From an uncultured Enterococcus sp. (lineage in GTDB: Bacteria; Bacillota; Bacilli; Lactobacillales; Enterococcaceae), in contig NZ_CAJYIS010000019.1 in the NCBI RefSeq assembly GCF_913775425.1, positions 1 through 35,260 on the forward strand: a stretch of 35,260 nt of DNA. The letters are read 5' to 3'. The notes under the pieces are model-generated. The model was given only the letters and a program-made list of their open reading frames with translations. It was not told the DNA's origin and ran no database searches. Every line of letters begins with the position of its first letter. Positions within the stretch are counted from its first letter, which is position 1. The position numbers were made by a program, and so were the translations under genes. Below, piece after piece: positions 1 through 7,606 of the stretch.

Positions 1-9
1 ACTCAATAG

Positions 10-125
10 TGTGGTGGCGATAGCGAGAAGGACACACCTGTTCCCATGCCGAACACAGAAGTTAAGCTTCTTAGCGCCGATTGTAGTGAAGGGTTTCCCT
101 TTGTGAGAGTAGGACGTCGCCATGC
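10..125 (+). rRNA. rrf: 5S ribosomal RNA
   Basis: This is a complete 5S rRNA of about 116 nt. The 5' strand TGTGGTGGCGA pairs with the 3' end around GACGTCGCCATGC. The conserved internal block CCATGCCGAACACAGAAG and the AGTAGGACG segment are present. It is followed directly by an intrinsic terminator with no tRNA gene, so this is the 3' end of an rRNA operon whose 16S and 23S genes would lie left of the window. The sequence closely resembles 5S genes of enterococci as I remember them. Confidence 0.96.
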
Positions 126-130
126 AAGTC

Positions 131-162
131 AAGCAAGAGCTCATGCTCTTGCTTATTTTTTT
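131..162 (+). terminator. rRNA operon terminator
   Basis: A perfect 10-bp stem (131-140 with 145-154) and a TCAT loop are followed by an A plus seven-T run. It lies six bases after the 5S gene and ends the rRNA operon. Confidence 0.93.
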
Positions 163-185
163 ATAGTCAGTTTGGAGGAGATAGA

Positions 186-1043
186 ATGAAACTTATTGTT
201 CGAAATGTAATTCAAATTTTACTTGGTGCATTTATTTTCGCAGTATCTGTAAACTATTTTGCGATTAGTAATGATCTTGGTGAAGGAGGAGTCACAGGGA
301 TTACGATGATTTTATATTATCTTTATCAATGGGCACCTGCTTGGACCAATTTGGTTTTAAATGGAATTTTGTTATTGATTGGTTGGAAATTTTTGGATCG
401 AGCAACAGTACTATATACATTAGCTGCAATGGCATTTATGTCTTTTTTCTTGAATCTGACACATGACTGGCATTTTTATACTGATCAACGGATTGTTGCT
501 GCAATAGCCGCAGGATTTTTGATGGGAACCGGAATGGGACTGATCATGCTAGGTAATGGGACGACTGCAGGAAGTGCGATCGTAGCTAAGATATTAAATA
601 AGTTTTTAGGTTGGAATGTGAGTTATGCATTACTATTCATCGATATTTTAGTCGTATTGATTTCGGTGTTTGTTATTGGGATCGAGAGTATGATCTTAAC
701 AATTGTTTCACTTTATGTTTCAACTAAAGTCTTGGATTATTTACTTGAAGGGTTTAATCCGAAAAAGGCGATTACAATCATTTCAAAACATCACGTAGAG
801 ATCGCACACACGATCGATCAAGAGATTCAGCGCGGGATTACAGTTTTTGATGCTAAAGGCTATTATTCCAAGGAAGAACGCCCGGTCTTGTACATTGTGA
901 TTAGTCGTCCACAGTTACTTGCAGTCACAAAAATTATCAATCGTATCGATCCTGAGGCTTTTGTTATTGTCAACGAAGTACAAAATGTGATCGGAGAAGG
1001 CTTTACACATCAATTGATGGAAGAAGGAAAAGAGAGCGCATAA
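186..1043 (+). CDS. YitT family membrane protein with DUF2179 domain
   Basis: This is a 285-residue integral membrane protein of the YitT/DUF161 family. Hydrophobic helices fill about residues 8-190, with the family-typical GNGTTAGSAIVA loop near residue 123. A soluble C-terminal DUF2179 domain follows from about residue 205 to 275 (VFDAKGYYSKEERPVLYIVI region). The molecular function of the family is not established. The start has a strong GGAGGAG site six bases upstream. No separate promoter is obvious after the rRNA terminator, so its promoter or read-through from the rRNA operon is unresolved. A second DUF2179 protein lies just beyond glmS at 3068-3610. Confidence 0.9.
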   Translation: MKLIVRNVIQILLGAFIFAVSVNYFAISNDLGEGGVTGITMILYYLYQWAPAWTNLVLNGILLLIGWKFLDRATVLYTLAAMAFMSFFLNLTHDWHFYTDQRIVAAIAAGFLMGTGMGLIMLGNGTTAGSAIVAKILNKFLGWNVSYALLFIDILVVLISVFVIGIESMILTIVSLYVSTKVLDYLLEGFNPKKAITIISKHHVEIAHTIDQEIQRGITVFDAKGYYSKEERPVLYIVISRPQLLAVTKIINRIDPEAFVIVNEVQNVIGEGFTHQLMEEGKESA

Positions 1044-1058
1044 TCGTTCTCTTTTTTT
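1031..1058 (+). terminator. Terminator overlapping the stop of the YitT-type gene
   Basis: AGAGAGCG (1031-1038) pairs with CGTTCTCT (1044-1051) with one mismatch, and a seven-T run follows. The stem begins inside the last codons of the upstream gene. Confidence 0.75.
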
Positions 1059-1067
1059 ATTGTTATC

Positions 1068-1158
1068 ATTGATATATACCATTTTAAATAAAAAATAGAA
1101 AATATAGCTTAAAAACTTGTAAAAACAGTTTTTTGTGGTATAAATATAGAGTATACCA
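1068..1158 (+). promoter_or_regulatory. glmS promoter with candidate NagR-type (GntR/HutC) operators
   Basis: A -35 TTGTAA (1117-1122) and a -10 TATAAA (1139-1144) are 16 bp apart. An inverted repeat TGGTATA-N9-TATACCA (1136-1158) overlaps the -10 box. A related site, ATTGATATATACCATT, lies at 1068-1083. Both resemble the ATTGGTATAGACAA-type sites bound by NagR of the GntR/HutC family, which controls glmS and nagB in several Firmicutes. The assignment to NagR is inference. Confidence 0.5.
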
Positions 1159-1182
1159 ATTATGAAAGAAGGTTTTTAACAA

Positions 1183-2994
1183 ATGTGCGGAATTGTAGGA
1201 GTAATCGGAAATCCACAAACAAAAGATATTTTATTATATGGTTTAGATAAATTAGAATACCGCGGATATGATTCAGCGGGTGTTTTTTTAACAGATGGCA
1301 CACATCATCACTTAGTGAAATCAAAAGGAAAAATCCAAAACTTAAAAGATAAATTAAATGAAACAGTAAATGGAACAATGGGAATCGGGCATACACGCTG
1401 GGCGACACATGGTGTCCCTAGTGAGCACAACGCCCATCCACATACCTCTACTTCTGGTCGTTTTGTATTGGTCCACAATGGTGTGATCGAAAACTTCGAT
1501 GAATTAAAAGCGAATTTTTTAGTAGAAGATCATTTTATTGGAGAGACTGACACGGAGATCGCGATTCACTTAGTCGCTTATTTCGTTGAAAAAGAAGGAT
1601 TGTCGACTGCCGATGCGTTTCGTCGTGCATTAAAAGAGATCCACGGATCATACGCATTTGCTATGATCGATCGCGAAGATAAAGATACGATCTATGTAGC
1701 TAAAAATAAAAGTCCATTATTGATTGGTTTAGGAGATGGATTTAACGTCATTTGTAGTGATGCGATGGCAATGTTGACTCAAACCAATCGTTTTGTAGAG
1801 ATCAACGATGGTGAAATGGTATTTGTTCGCGCGGATGAGATCGTGATTGAAGACCAAGCAGGAAATCTTGTGACTCGTGAAGCTTTTGTGACTGAGTTAG
1901 ATGCAGCGGATACTGAAAAAGGAATGTATCCTTTCTATATGTTAAAAGAAATCGATGAACAACCAGCTGTTTTACGTCGTCTCGCACAGACTTATGTTAC
2001 AGAAGATGGTCAAACAACAATCGATGATGCGTTATTAGAACATATGAGCCAAAGTGATCGTATTTATGTTGTGGCTTGTGGAACAAGTTATAATGCGGGA
2101 TGGGCAGCGAAACATGCGATTGAAACGATGACGGGGATTCCAGTCGAACTTCATGTATCTAGTGAAGTCGGGTACCGTTTGCCTATGCTATCTAAAAATC
2201 CATTTTTCATTTTCTTAACACAAAGCGGAGAAACTGCAGATAGTCGTCAAGTATTGGTGAAAGTGAATGAATTGAACTTACCAGCTTTAACGATTACAAA
2301 CGTTGCAGGTTCAACTTTATCACGTGAAGCAACGTATACGTTATTATTGCACGCTGGACCAGAAATCGCAGTGGCGTCTACTAAAGCCTATACCGCACAA
2401 GTAACGTTGATGAATCTTTTAGGAAAAGCATTAGGAATGAAATTAAACCGCAAAGAAGCAATCGAATTTGATATTGTACAAGAATTAGGATTCGCAGCAA
2501 ATGCGATGGATACGATTATTGCAGAAAAAGAAACCATCGATCAGGCGATGAAAGAGTTGTTAGCGACGACACGTAATGCATTTTACATTGGTCGTGGAGC
2601 AGATTATTTTGTTTCAATGGAAGCTGCGTTGAAATTAAAAGAAATTTCATATATCCAAACAGAAGGTTTTGCAGCAGGTGAGTTAAAACATGGGACGATC
2701 GCGTTAATTGAAGATGGAACACCTGTCTTTGGTTTAGTCACAGATACATTGACTGGCGCACATATGCGTGGGAATTTAAAAGAAGTGGAAAGTCGTGGAG
2801 CAAGTACTTTTGTGATTGCTAGCGAAGCATTGGCCAAAGAAGGCGACCAATTGATCGTAGCCAATGTGCATGAGTTTTTAACTCCATTAGTCACTGTTGT
2901 TCCGACACAATTGATTGCGTATTATGCATCATTACATCGTGGGTATGATGTTGATAAACCGCGTAATCTAGCAAAAGCAGTAACTGTAGAATAA
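1183..2994 (+). CDS. glmS: Glutamine--fructose-6-phosphate aminotransferase (isomerizing)
   Basis: This cytoplasmic enzyme makes glucosamine-6-phosphate from fructose-6-phosphate and glutamine, the first committed step to UDP-GlcNAc and peptidoglycan. The 603 residues match the family length. Cys2 after the initiator Met (MCGIVGVIG) is the N-terminal nucleophile of the glutaminase domain. Residues 30-100 hold the YRGYDSAG and HTRWATHG motifs. Two SIS domains follow (CGTSYNAG near 304, SQSGETADS-like segment near 350, STKAYTAQ near 405), and the C-terminal end KAVTVE is typical. An AGAAGG ribosome site precedes the ATG. It is a single-gene unit between two terminators. The leader is about 140 bp and shows no glmS ribozyme. 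Confidence 0.98.
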   Translation: MCGIVGVIGNPQTKDILLYGLDKLEYRGYDSAGVFLTDGTHHHLVKSKGKIQNLKDKLNETVNGTMGIGHTRWATHGVPSEHNAHPHTSTSGRFVLVHNGVIENFDELKANFLVEDHFIGETDTEIAIHLVAYFVEKEGLSTADAFRRALKEIHGSYAFAMIDREDKDTIYVAKNKSPLLIGLGDGFNVICSDAMAMLTQTNRFVEINDGEMVFVRADEIVIEDQAGNLVTREAFVTELDAADTEKGMYPFYMLKEIDEQPAVLRRLAQTYVTEDGQTTIDDALLEHMSQSDRIYVVACGTSYNAGWAAKHAIETMTGIPVELHVSSEVGYRLPMLSKNPFFIFLTQSGETADSRQVLVKVNELNLPALTITNVAGSTLSREATYTLLLHAGPEIAVASTKAYTAQVTLMNLLGKALGMKLNRKEAIEFDIVQELGFAANAMDTIIAEKETIDQAMKELLATTRNAFYIGRGADYFVSMEAALKLKEISYIQTEGFAAGELKHGTIALIEDGTPVFGLVTDTLTGAHMRGNLKEVESRGASTFVIASEALAKEGDQLIVANVHEFLTPLVTVVPTQLIAYYASLHRGYDVDKPRNLAKAVTVE

Positions 2995-3000
2995 AAAAAT

Positions 3001-3069
3001 GAGCCAAGGATCCATCTCAAAAAAGCATCATTGCTCACTTTGAGATTCGTATCCGAAGGCTCTTTTTTT
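3001..3069 (+). terminator. Long bidirectional terminator hairpin after glmS
   Basis: This is a long interrupted stem: GAGCC (3001-3005) with GGCTC (3058-3062), GGAT (3008-3011) with ATCC (3051-3054), and ATCTCAAA (3014-3021) with TTTGAGAT (3039-3046). T runs follow on both strands. It separates the convergent glmS and UPF0316 genes. Confidence 0.85.
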
Positions 3070-3610
3070 AGATATTTTTTTGACGTTTGCGCACTTTTTT
3101 TGTCCAAAAACCACCTGAAATATATTTTGGCTCATACGTAATAATGAAGGCTCGTTCTTCTATCGATTTGATCAATTGATAGAGATCGCGTTCATTTTTG
3201 CGTGGTGACAAAATCTCGAGGACTAAACGTTCGCCAGACAACCCTTCAGCATGGCTTTGGGTAACGCCATAACCATTATCGCGCAAGACTTTTGGTAAAG
3301 CTTTTTCTTCCTCAGTATCGGCTGGTAAAATGACCGTGGTCATAATATATCCTAACGCTAGACGATCCTCGATTTTAATCCCGACACTGACACCCACTGC
3401 ATACCCTAAAGCATAGACAAATAAATTGATTGGATTACTCAAACGATTTAATACGAGCGAAAGACCTACTATATAGATCGTGATTTCAACCATACTCAGT
3501 AAAGGAGCAACAAGGCGATACCCTTTCATCGTCAACATAAAACGAATCGTACTGATCGTTACATAAAAAAAGTTGATGAAAAAGGTCATCAATAAAATTT
3601 TAACATCCAT
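3068..3610 (-). CDS. UPF0316 (DUF5698/DUF2179) membrane protein
   Basis: This 180-residue protein has three or so hydrophobic segments in about residues 1-85, which carry the family sequence RFMLTMKGYRLVAPLLSMVE. A soluble DUF2179 domain follows at about residues 95-170. It matches the UPF0316/YebE-like family in size and order. No biochemical function is known to me. A strong AAGGAGTG site sits seven bases before the ATG. It lies 68 bp downstream of the NAD(P)HX dehydratase gene on the same strand with no terminator between, so the two may share a transcript. Its C-terminal domain type is shared with the YitT-type protein at 186-1043. Confidence 0.9.
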   Translation of the reverse strand: MDVKILLMTFFINFFYVTISTIRFMLTMKGYRLVAPLLSMVEITIYIVGLSLVLNRLSNPINLFVYALGYAVGVSVGIKIEDRLALGYIMTTVILPADTEEEKALPKVLRDNGYGVTQSHAEGLSGERLVLEILSPRKNERDLYQLIKSIEERAFIITYEPKYISGGFWTKKVRKRQKNI

Positions 3611-3678
3611 TTTTTCACACTCCTTATCCTAAGCCTATCAAATATTCAATTAAAAAGCTTTTAAAATGCTGATAAAAC

Positions 3679-4515
3679 TCACTTTTCTGAGAAAAATTTC
3701 ATCGCTTGAGGCAATTGTTCACTTAGTTTTGTTGGGAGTACGACATAGTTTTCTTTTGCAAGTTGATCGCCTATATAACTATGGAGTAACACAGCACTGC
3801 TTACGCGTTTTGGTAAAGATATTTGCTTGAATTGGGCTACAAAACTACCGATCAGACCAGCTAAAGTATCTCCAGTTCCACCTGTTGCCATACCAGGATT
3901 ACCGTAAGGATTAAGGTAATCACCAGCAGTCGTATAAATCGTTGTCCGATGGCTTTTGACGACAACTACACTATTGAGTTTTACTTGCGCTTGTTTATTG
4001 TTTTCGATCGTTTGAGCATCGATTGATAATCCACTCAAGCGTTCCCATTCTTTTTGATGAGGTGTGAAAATGACTTGTTGAGGATAATTGAAAGTAAACT
4101 CCGTTTTGGCAAGTATGGTAATTGCCGAGCCATCGATGATCAAAACATGATGTTCTGCTTGTTGCGCTAAAACTTCCATTAAACGAGTGTGTTCAAATGA
4201 ATCCACACCCATGCCTGGGCCAATAACAAGGACATCGGTCTGTTTGATTTGCTCATTTAATTGGGTCTGATCATCCCAATCGATCACCATTGCTTCAGGT
4301 AAACGAGCGTGTAGCGCTGCGTGATTGACTTTATCTGTCGCCACACTGACTAAACCAGCACCACCATAAAGACAACTGGTTGCAGCCATAATGATGGCTC
4401 CGCCGTATTGACGATTGCCGCCAATTAACAATACTCGCCCAAATGTACCTTTGTGGCTATTTTCGGGTCGTTTTTTGATCGTCTCATTTAGTAAGTCAAG
4501 GGCTAAAGTTTCCAT
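3679..4515 (-). CDS. nnrD: ADP/ATP-dependent (S)-NAD(P)H-hydrate dehydratase
   Basis: This ribokinase-fold repair enzyme restores hydrated NADH and NADPH (NAD(P)HX) to the normal cofactors, using a nucleoside phosphate. The 278-residue chain is the free-standing dehydratase domain, with no NnrE epimerase domain fused. Visible motifs are the N-terminal KGTFGRVLLIGGN (about 22-34), VIGPGMG (97-103), TPHQKEWERL (151-160) and the catalytic and nucleotide-binding GNPGMATGGTGDTLAG (205-220). An AAGGAGG ribosome site precedes the ATG with good spacing. The gene stands between an amino acid permease and a UPF0316 gene, both on the minus strand. Confidence 0.95.
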   Translation of the reverse strand: METLALDLLNETIKKRPENSHKGTFGRVLLIGGNRQYGGAIIMAATSCLYGGAGLVSVATDKVNHAALHARLPEAMVIDWDDQTQLNEQIKQTDVLVIGPGMGVDSFEHTRLMEVLAQQAEHHVLIIDGSAITILAKTEFTFNYPQQVIFTPHQKEWERLSGLSIDAQTIENNKQAQVKLNSVVVVKSHRTTIYTTAGDYLNPYGNPGMATGGTGDTLAGLIGSFVAQFKQISLPKRVSSAVLLHSYIGDQLAKENYVVLPTKLSEQLPQAMKFFSEK

Positions 4516-4544
4516 GTGAATTCCTCCTTTTTCTTTACTGTATC

Positions 4545-4572
4545 AAAAAAGCGATGATTTCTCATCGCTTTT
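4545..4572 (-). terminator. Terminator of the amino acid permease gene
   Basis: Read on the minus strand, AAAAGCGATGA and TCATCGCTTTTTT form an 11-bp stem with a 4-base loop and end in a T run. It lies three bases after the permease stop codon. Confidence 0.88.
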
Positions 4573-4575
4573 GTT

Positions 4576-5952
4576 TTATTCTTGATCATTTAGCGTTTGG
4601 TTATTTTCAAACGTAAGATGTTTAAATTTTGTATTAAAGATGACGTATAAACTAATAAACCAAATAGGTGTAATGATCAATGAGATACGTGTATCTGGTA
4701 AAATGCCTAAAATCACGACGATCAGAGCTAGAAAGACGAGACTTGTATAGTTTGCAATTCGGCCAAAGGGCAATTTGAATTTTGGTCTCGTTCCATTTGT
4801 TTCTTTTGTGACCTTCAAATAGCGTAAGTGACAGACTAAAATCACGCTCCAGATAAATAAGAAACATGCCGTAGAGATCCCTGCAATCAAGTTAAATACA
4901 TGTGAGGGCATGACATAGTTTAAAATGACGGTCAATGCGATGACGATACTTGAAAGATACAAAGCATTACTTGGTACTTTACGTTCATTGACCTTAGCAA
5001 AACGTGCTCCAGCGTGGTTGTTTTCTGCTAAGCCATAAAGCATTCGACTCGTGCTAAAAATCGCACTATTACAAGCAGAAATCGAAGAACTGATTACGAC
5101 GAAGTTGACCATTGTTGCAGCACCAGCGATTCCAATCGTAGAAAAGACCGTAACAAAGGGACTTTTACTTGGATCGATCATTTTCCAAGGATGCACACTC
5201 ATAATGACGGCAAGTGAACCGATATAAAAAAGTAAAATCCGTATCGGGATATTGTTGATCGCCTTTGGTAGCACTTTTTCTGGATCTTTTGTCTCACCGG
5301 CAGTCAGTCCAACTAATTCGACTCCAGTGAAGGAGAAAACAGCTAATTGAAACGCCAATATAAAGCCAACCCAACCTTTGGGGAAAAAGCCATCAAAACG
5401 ATACAAATTACGAAAACTTGCTTGATGTGTGCCAAAATCCATTTGCGTCACAATCATATAGCCTCCGACAATGATCAAGGCGACGATTGCTAAAATTTTG
5501 ATCAACGCAAGCCAAAATTCGATTTCCCCAAATAATTTTACTGACAATAAATTTAACGCCATCAAACTTAATAAGACGATAAATGCAGGCACCCATTGTG
5601 GCATACCAGGTAACCAATACCGCATATAAATTCCTGTTGCAGTAAGGTCAGACATCGCTACACTGATCCAACAAAACCAATACGTCCAACCGGTAATAAA
5701 TCCAGCACGTTTGCCTAAATAATGTTCTGCTAGATCGACAAATGAATGACAATCAAGATTGGAAAGCAATAATTCACCAAGTGCACGCATAATTAAAAAT
5801 ATAAAAAAACCAACAATCAAATAGACAAGTAAAATTGACGGTCCTGCAAGTTCAATCGATTTTCCCGATGCTAAAAATAACCCGGTACCGATTGCTCCAC
5901 CAATGGAGATCAACTGGACATGTCGATTACTTAATCCTCTTTCTAACGCCAT
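4576..5952 (-). CDS. Amino acid permease, APC superfamily (CycA-like)
   Basis: This 12-helix proton-coupled amino acid importer has 458 residues. The N-terminal IGGAIGTGLFLASGKSI is the helix-1 substrate-binding motif of the AAT family. ALGELLLSNLDCHSFVDLAEHYLG and TGWTYWFCWISVAMSD closely resemble the D-serine/D-alanine/glycine permease CycA, so small neutral amino acids are the likeliest cargo, but the substrate is inference. A TTG three bases upstream could also start the frame. The ATG at 5952 is preferred for its spacing from the AAGGAAAGG ribosome site. A promoter is visible at 5989-6016, and the gene ends in its own terminator. Confidence 0.9.
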   Translation of the reverse strand: MALERGLSNRHVQLISIGGAIGTGLFLASGKSIELAGPSILLVYLIVGFFIFLIMRALGELLLSNLDCHSFVDLAEHYLGKRAGFITGWTYWFCWISVAMSDLTATGIYMRYWLPGMPQWVPAFIVLLSLMALNLLSVKLFGEIEFWLALIKILAIVALIIVGGYMIVTQMDFGTHQASFRNLYRFDGFFPKGWVGFILAFQLAVFSFTGVELVGLTAGETKDPEKVLPKAINNIPIRILLFYIGSLAVIMSVHPWKMIDPSKSPFVTVFSTIGIAGAATMVNFVVISSSISACNSAIFSTSRMLYGLAENNHAGARFAKVNERKVPSNALYLSSIVIALTVILNYVMPSHVFNLIAGISTACFLFIWSVILVCHLRYLKVTKETNGTRPKFKLPFGRIANYTSLVFLALIVVILGILPDTRISLIITPIWFISLYVIFNTKFKHLTFENNQTLNDQE

Positions 5953-5988
5953 CAAAACATCCTTTCCTTTATGTAGTACATTAGTCTA

Positions 5989-6016
5989 ATTATACTTAAA
6001 TGAAAATTATATGCAA
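5989..6016 (-). promoter_or_regulatory. Promoter of the amino acid permease gene
   Basis: On the minus strand TTGCAT (6011-6016) is 16 bp from TATAAT (5989-5994), with the latter a perfect -10 box. It lies about 40 bp before the start codon. Confidence 0.65.
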
Positions 6017-6110
6017 ATTTCTATCAAGAAACATGAAAATAAAATGAGAATAAATTCACTGTTTTTTCTAAAAATTCATTAAATTTACATTTATACTGTC
6101 TTCTTTTCTA

Positions 6111-6123
6111 AATGTTCGGATTT
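6111..6123 (-). promoter_or_regulatory. PurBox (PurR-type operator) ahead of guaD
   Basis: The minus strand reads AAATCCGAACATT, which fits the PurBox consensus AWWWCCGAACWWT at every position. PurR (PurBox) regulation of purine synthesis and salvage genes is known in Lactococcus and Bacillus. It sits about 95 bp before the guanine deaminase start and no clear second box was found. The downstream purine genes support the assignment. Confidence 0.6.
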
Positions 6124-6217
6124 TGGTTAAAAACAAATGTTTTAAAATGAAAAATAACATTTTTTTGAATAAAATTATTGAAAAAAAGATTCAAGAGATT
6201 ATAATAGGAGAATCTAG

Positions 6218-7606
6218 TTGAAAGGACCAATGGATAAAATGATGATTGATAAAGTGATCGAAGCTGATTTTTTTCATGTACCAACTCCTAAAACATTAGA
6301 GTTTGGTCATGGATTGTTTCTATTAAATGAGCGCGGCATGATTGAAGCGTTGATTTTAGAGAAACAACCGGATTTTGATAGAATAAAAGCAGATGTTATA
6401 CAACAAGCAAATACAGTCGTGACGATCCCAAAAGGTCAAGTCTTGTTACCAGGATTCATCGATCTACACGTACATGCTCCACAATGGCCACAAGCAGGTA
6501 TCGCATTAGATGAACCGTTAGCGACTTGGCTAGAGGAATGCACGTTTCCATTAGAAGCAAAGTATGCAGATCTTACGTTTGCAAAGACCGTGTATCAAGA
6601 TTTGGTTCAACAGTTACTAAGTAGAGGAACAACGACCGCTTTGTATTTTGCTACCGTACATCTTGAAGCCAGTTTAGCATTAGCCGAGATTTGTGGTCGC
6701 ATGGGGCAAAGGGGACTTGTCGGAAAAGTCGTGATGGATCATGTGGAAACGACACCTGATTTTTATCGTGATGAAAGTTCTAAACAAGCATTGGCTGAAA
6801 CCGAAGCATTTATACAAGCTGTAAAGAAGATGGAGTATATTCAAGGAGTTTATCCGGTGATCACGCCACGATTTGTTCCGAGTTGTACAGAAGAAGTCTT
6901 AGCCGGCTTAGGGAAATTAGCGGCGACGTATCAAGTTCACGTTCAATCTCATTGTAGCGAAAGCCAATGGGAACACGATCACGTTTATGCACGTTTTGGC
7001 AAACGCGATACACAAGTACTTGCAGATTTTGGCCTGTTGACACGTAAATCAGTTATGGCACACGGAAACTTTTTAACGCATGAAGATGGCGAGATTTTCC
7101 ATGAACATCAAAGTGCAGTGGCACATTGTCCGATTTCGAATACGTATTTTGCCAATAGTGTCTTGCCAGTCAAACGATTGCAAAGTCAAGGAGTGACAGT
7201 AGGGCTAGGCAGTGATATCTCTGGTGGGTTTTCACCAAGTCTTTATGAAAATATTCGCCAAGCGGTCATGAGTAGTCGCCTGTTAGAAGAAGGTGTCGAT
7301 GCGAATAAACCTTTAGCTGAACGCGGTGGTCTAGAAAATTCTCGATTATCGTTATTAGATGCCTTTTATTTAGCCACAACAGCAGGCGGACAAGCATTGG
7401 ACTTGCCGATCGGTTGTTTCAAAGTAGGGTTTGCATTTGATGCCCAAGTAATCGATCCGACACATTCGCATAATCCACTCCCAAATTTTGCATTCGATCA
7501 AGCTGAAGCACAATTAGCACGTATTTTATATTTATCCGATCAAAGCAATATTCGTCAAGTCTTTGTCCAAGGAAAACTAGTTCATGAAAAACAGGGGGAA
7601 AGATAG
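6218..7606 (+). CDS. guaD: Guanine deaminase
   Basis: This cytoplasmic amidohydrolase converts guanine to xanthine and ammonia in purine salvage or catabolism. The 462-residue chain carries the zinc-binding HVH (84-86) within PGFIDLHVHAPQWPQAG, a typical guanine deaminase signature. Later metal or catalytic positions lie in QSHCSES, VMAHGNFL and LGSDISGG (Asp near 333). The start is uncertain. The TTG at 6218 is seven bases after TAGGAG and is used here, but a near-perfect promoter (TTGAAA 6178-6183, TATAAT 6200-6205) would begin transcription after that ribosome site, which would favour ATGs at 6230-6242. The stop overlaps the next gene by one base. Confidence 0.93.
   Translation: MKGPMDKMMIDKVIEADFFHVPTPKTLEFGHGLFLLNERGMIEALILEKQPDFDRIKADVIQQANTVVTIPKGQVLLPGFIDLHVHAPQWPQAGIALDEPLATWLEECTFPLEAKYADLTFAKTVYQDLVQQLLSRGTTTALYFATVHLEASLALAEICGRMGQRGLVGKVVMDHVETTPDFYRDESSKQALAETEAFIQAVKKMEYIQGVYPVITPRFVPSCTEEVLAGLGKLAATYQVHVQSHCSESQWEHDHVYARFGKRDTQVLADFGLLTRKSVMAHGNFLTHEDGEIFHEHQSAVAHCPISNTYFANSVLPVKRLQSQGVTVGLGSDISGGFSPSLYENIRQAVMSSRLLEEGVDANKPLAERGGLENSRLSLLDAFYLATTAGGQALDLPIGCFKVGFAFDAQVIDPTHSHNPLPNFAFDQAEAQLARILYLSDQSNIRQVFVQGKLVHEKQGER

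Noticed and set aside
1044-1182. glmS ribozyme
   Set aside because: The leader is only 139 bp and very AT-rich and lacks the conserved ribozyme core.
5956-6217. Guanine riboswitch upstream of guaD
   Set aside because: No aptamer-like three-way junction bases were recognised in this AT-rich gap. A PurBox is present instead.
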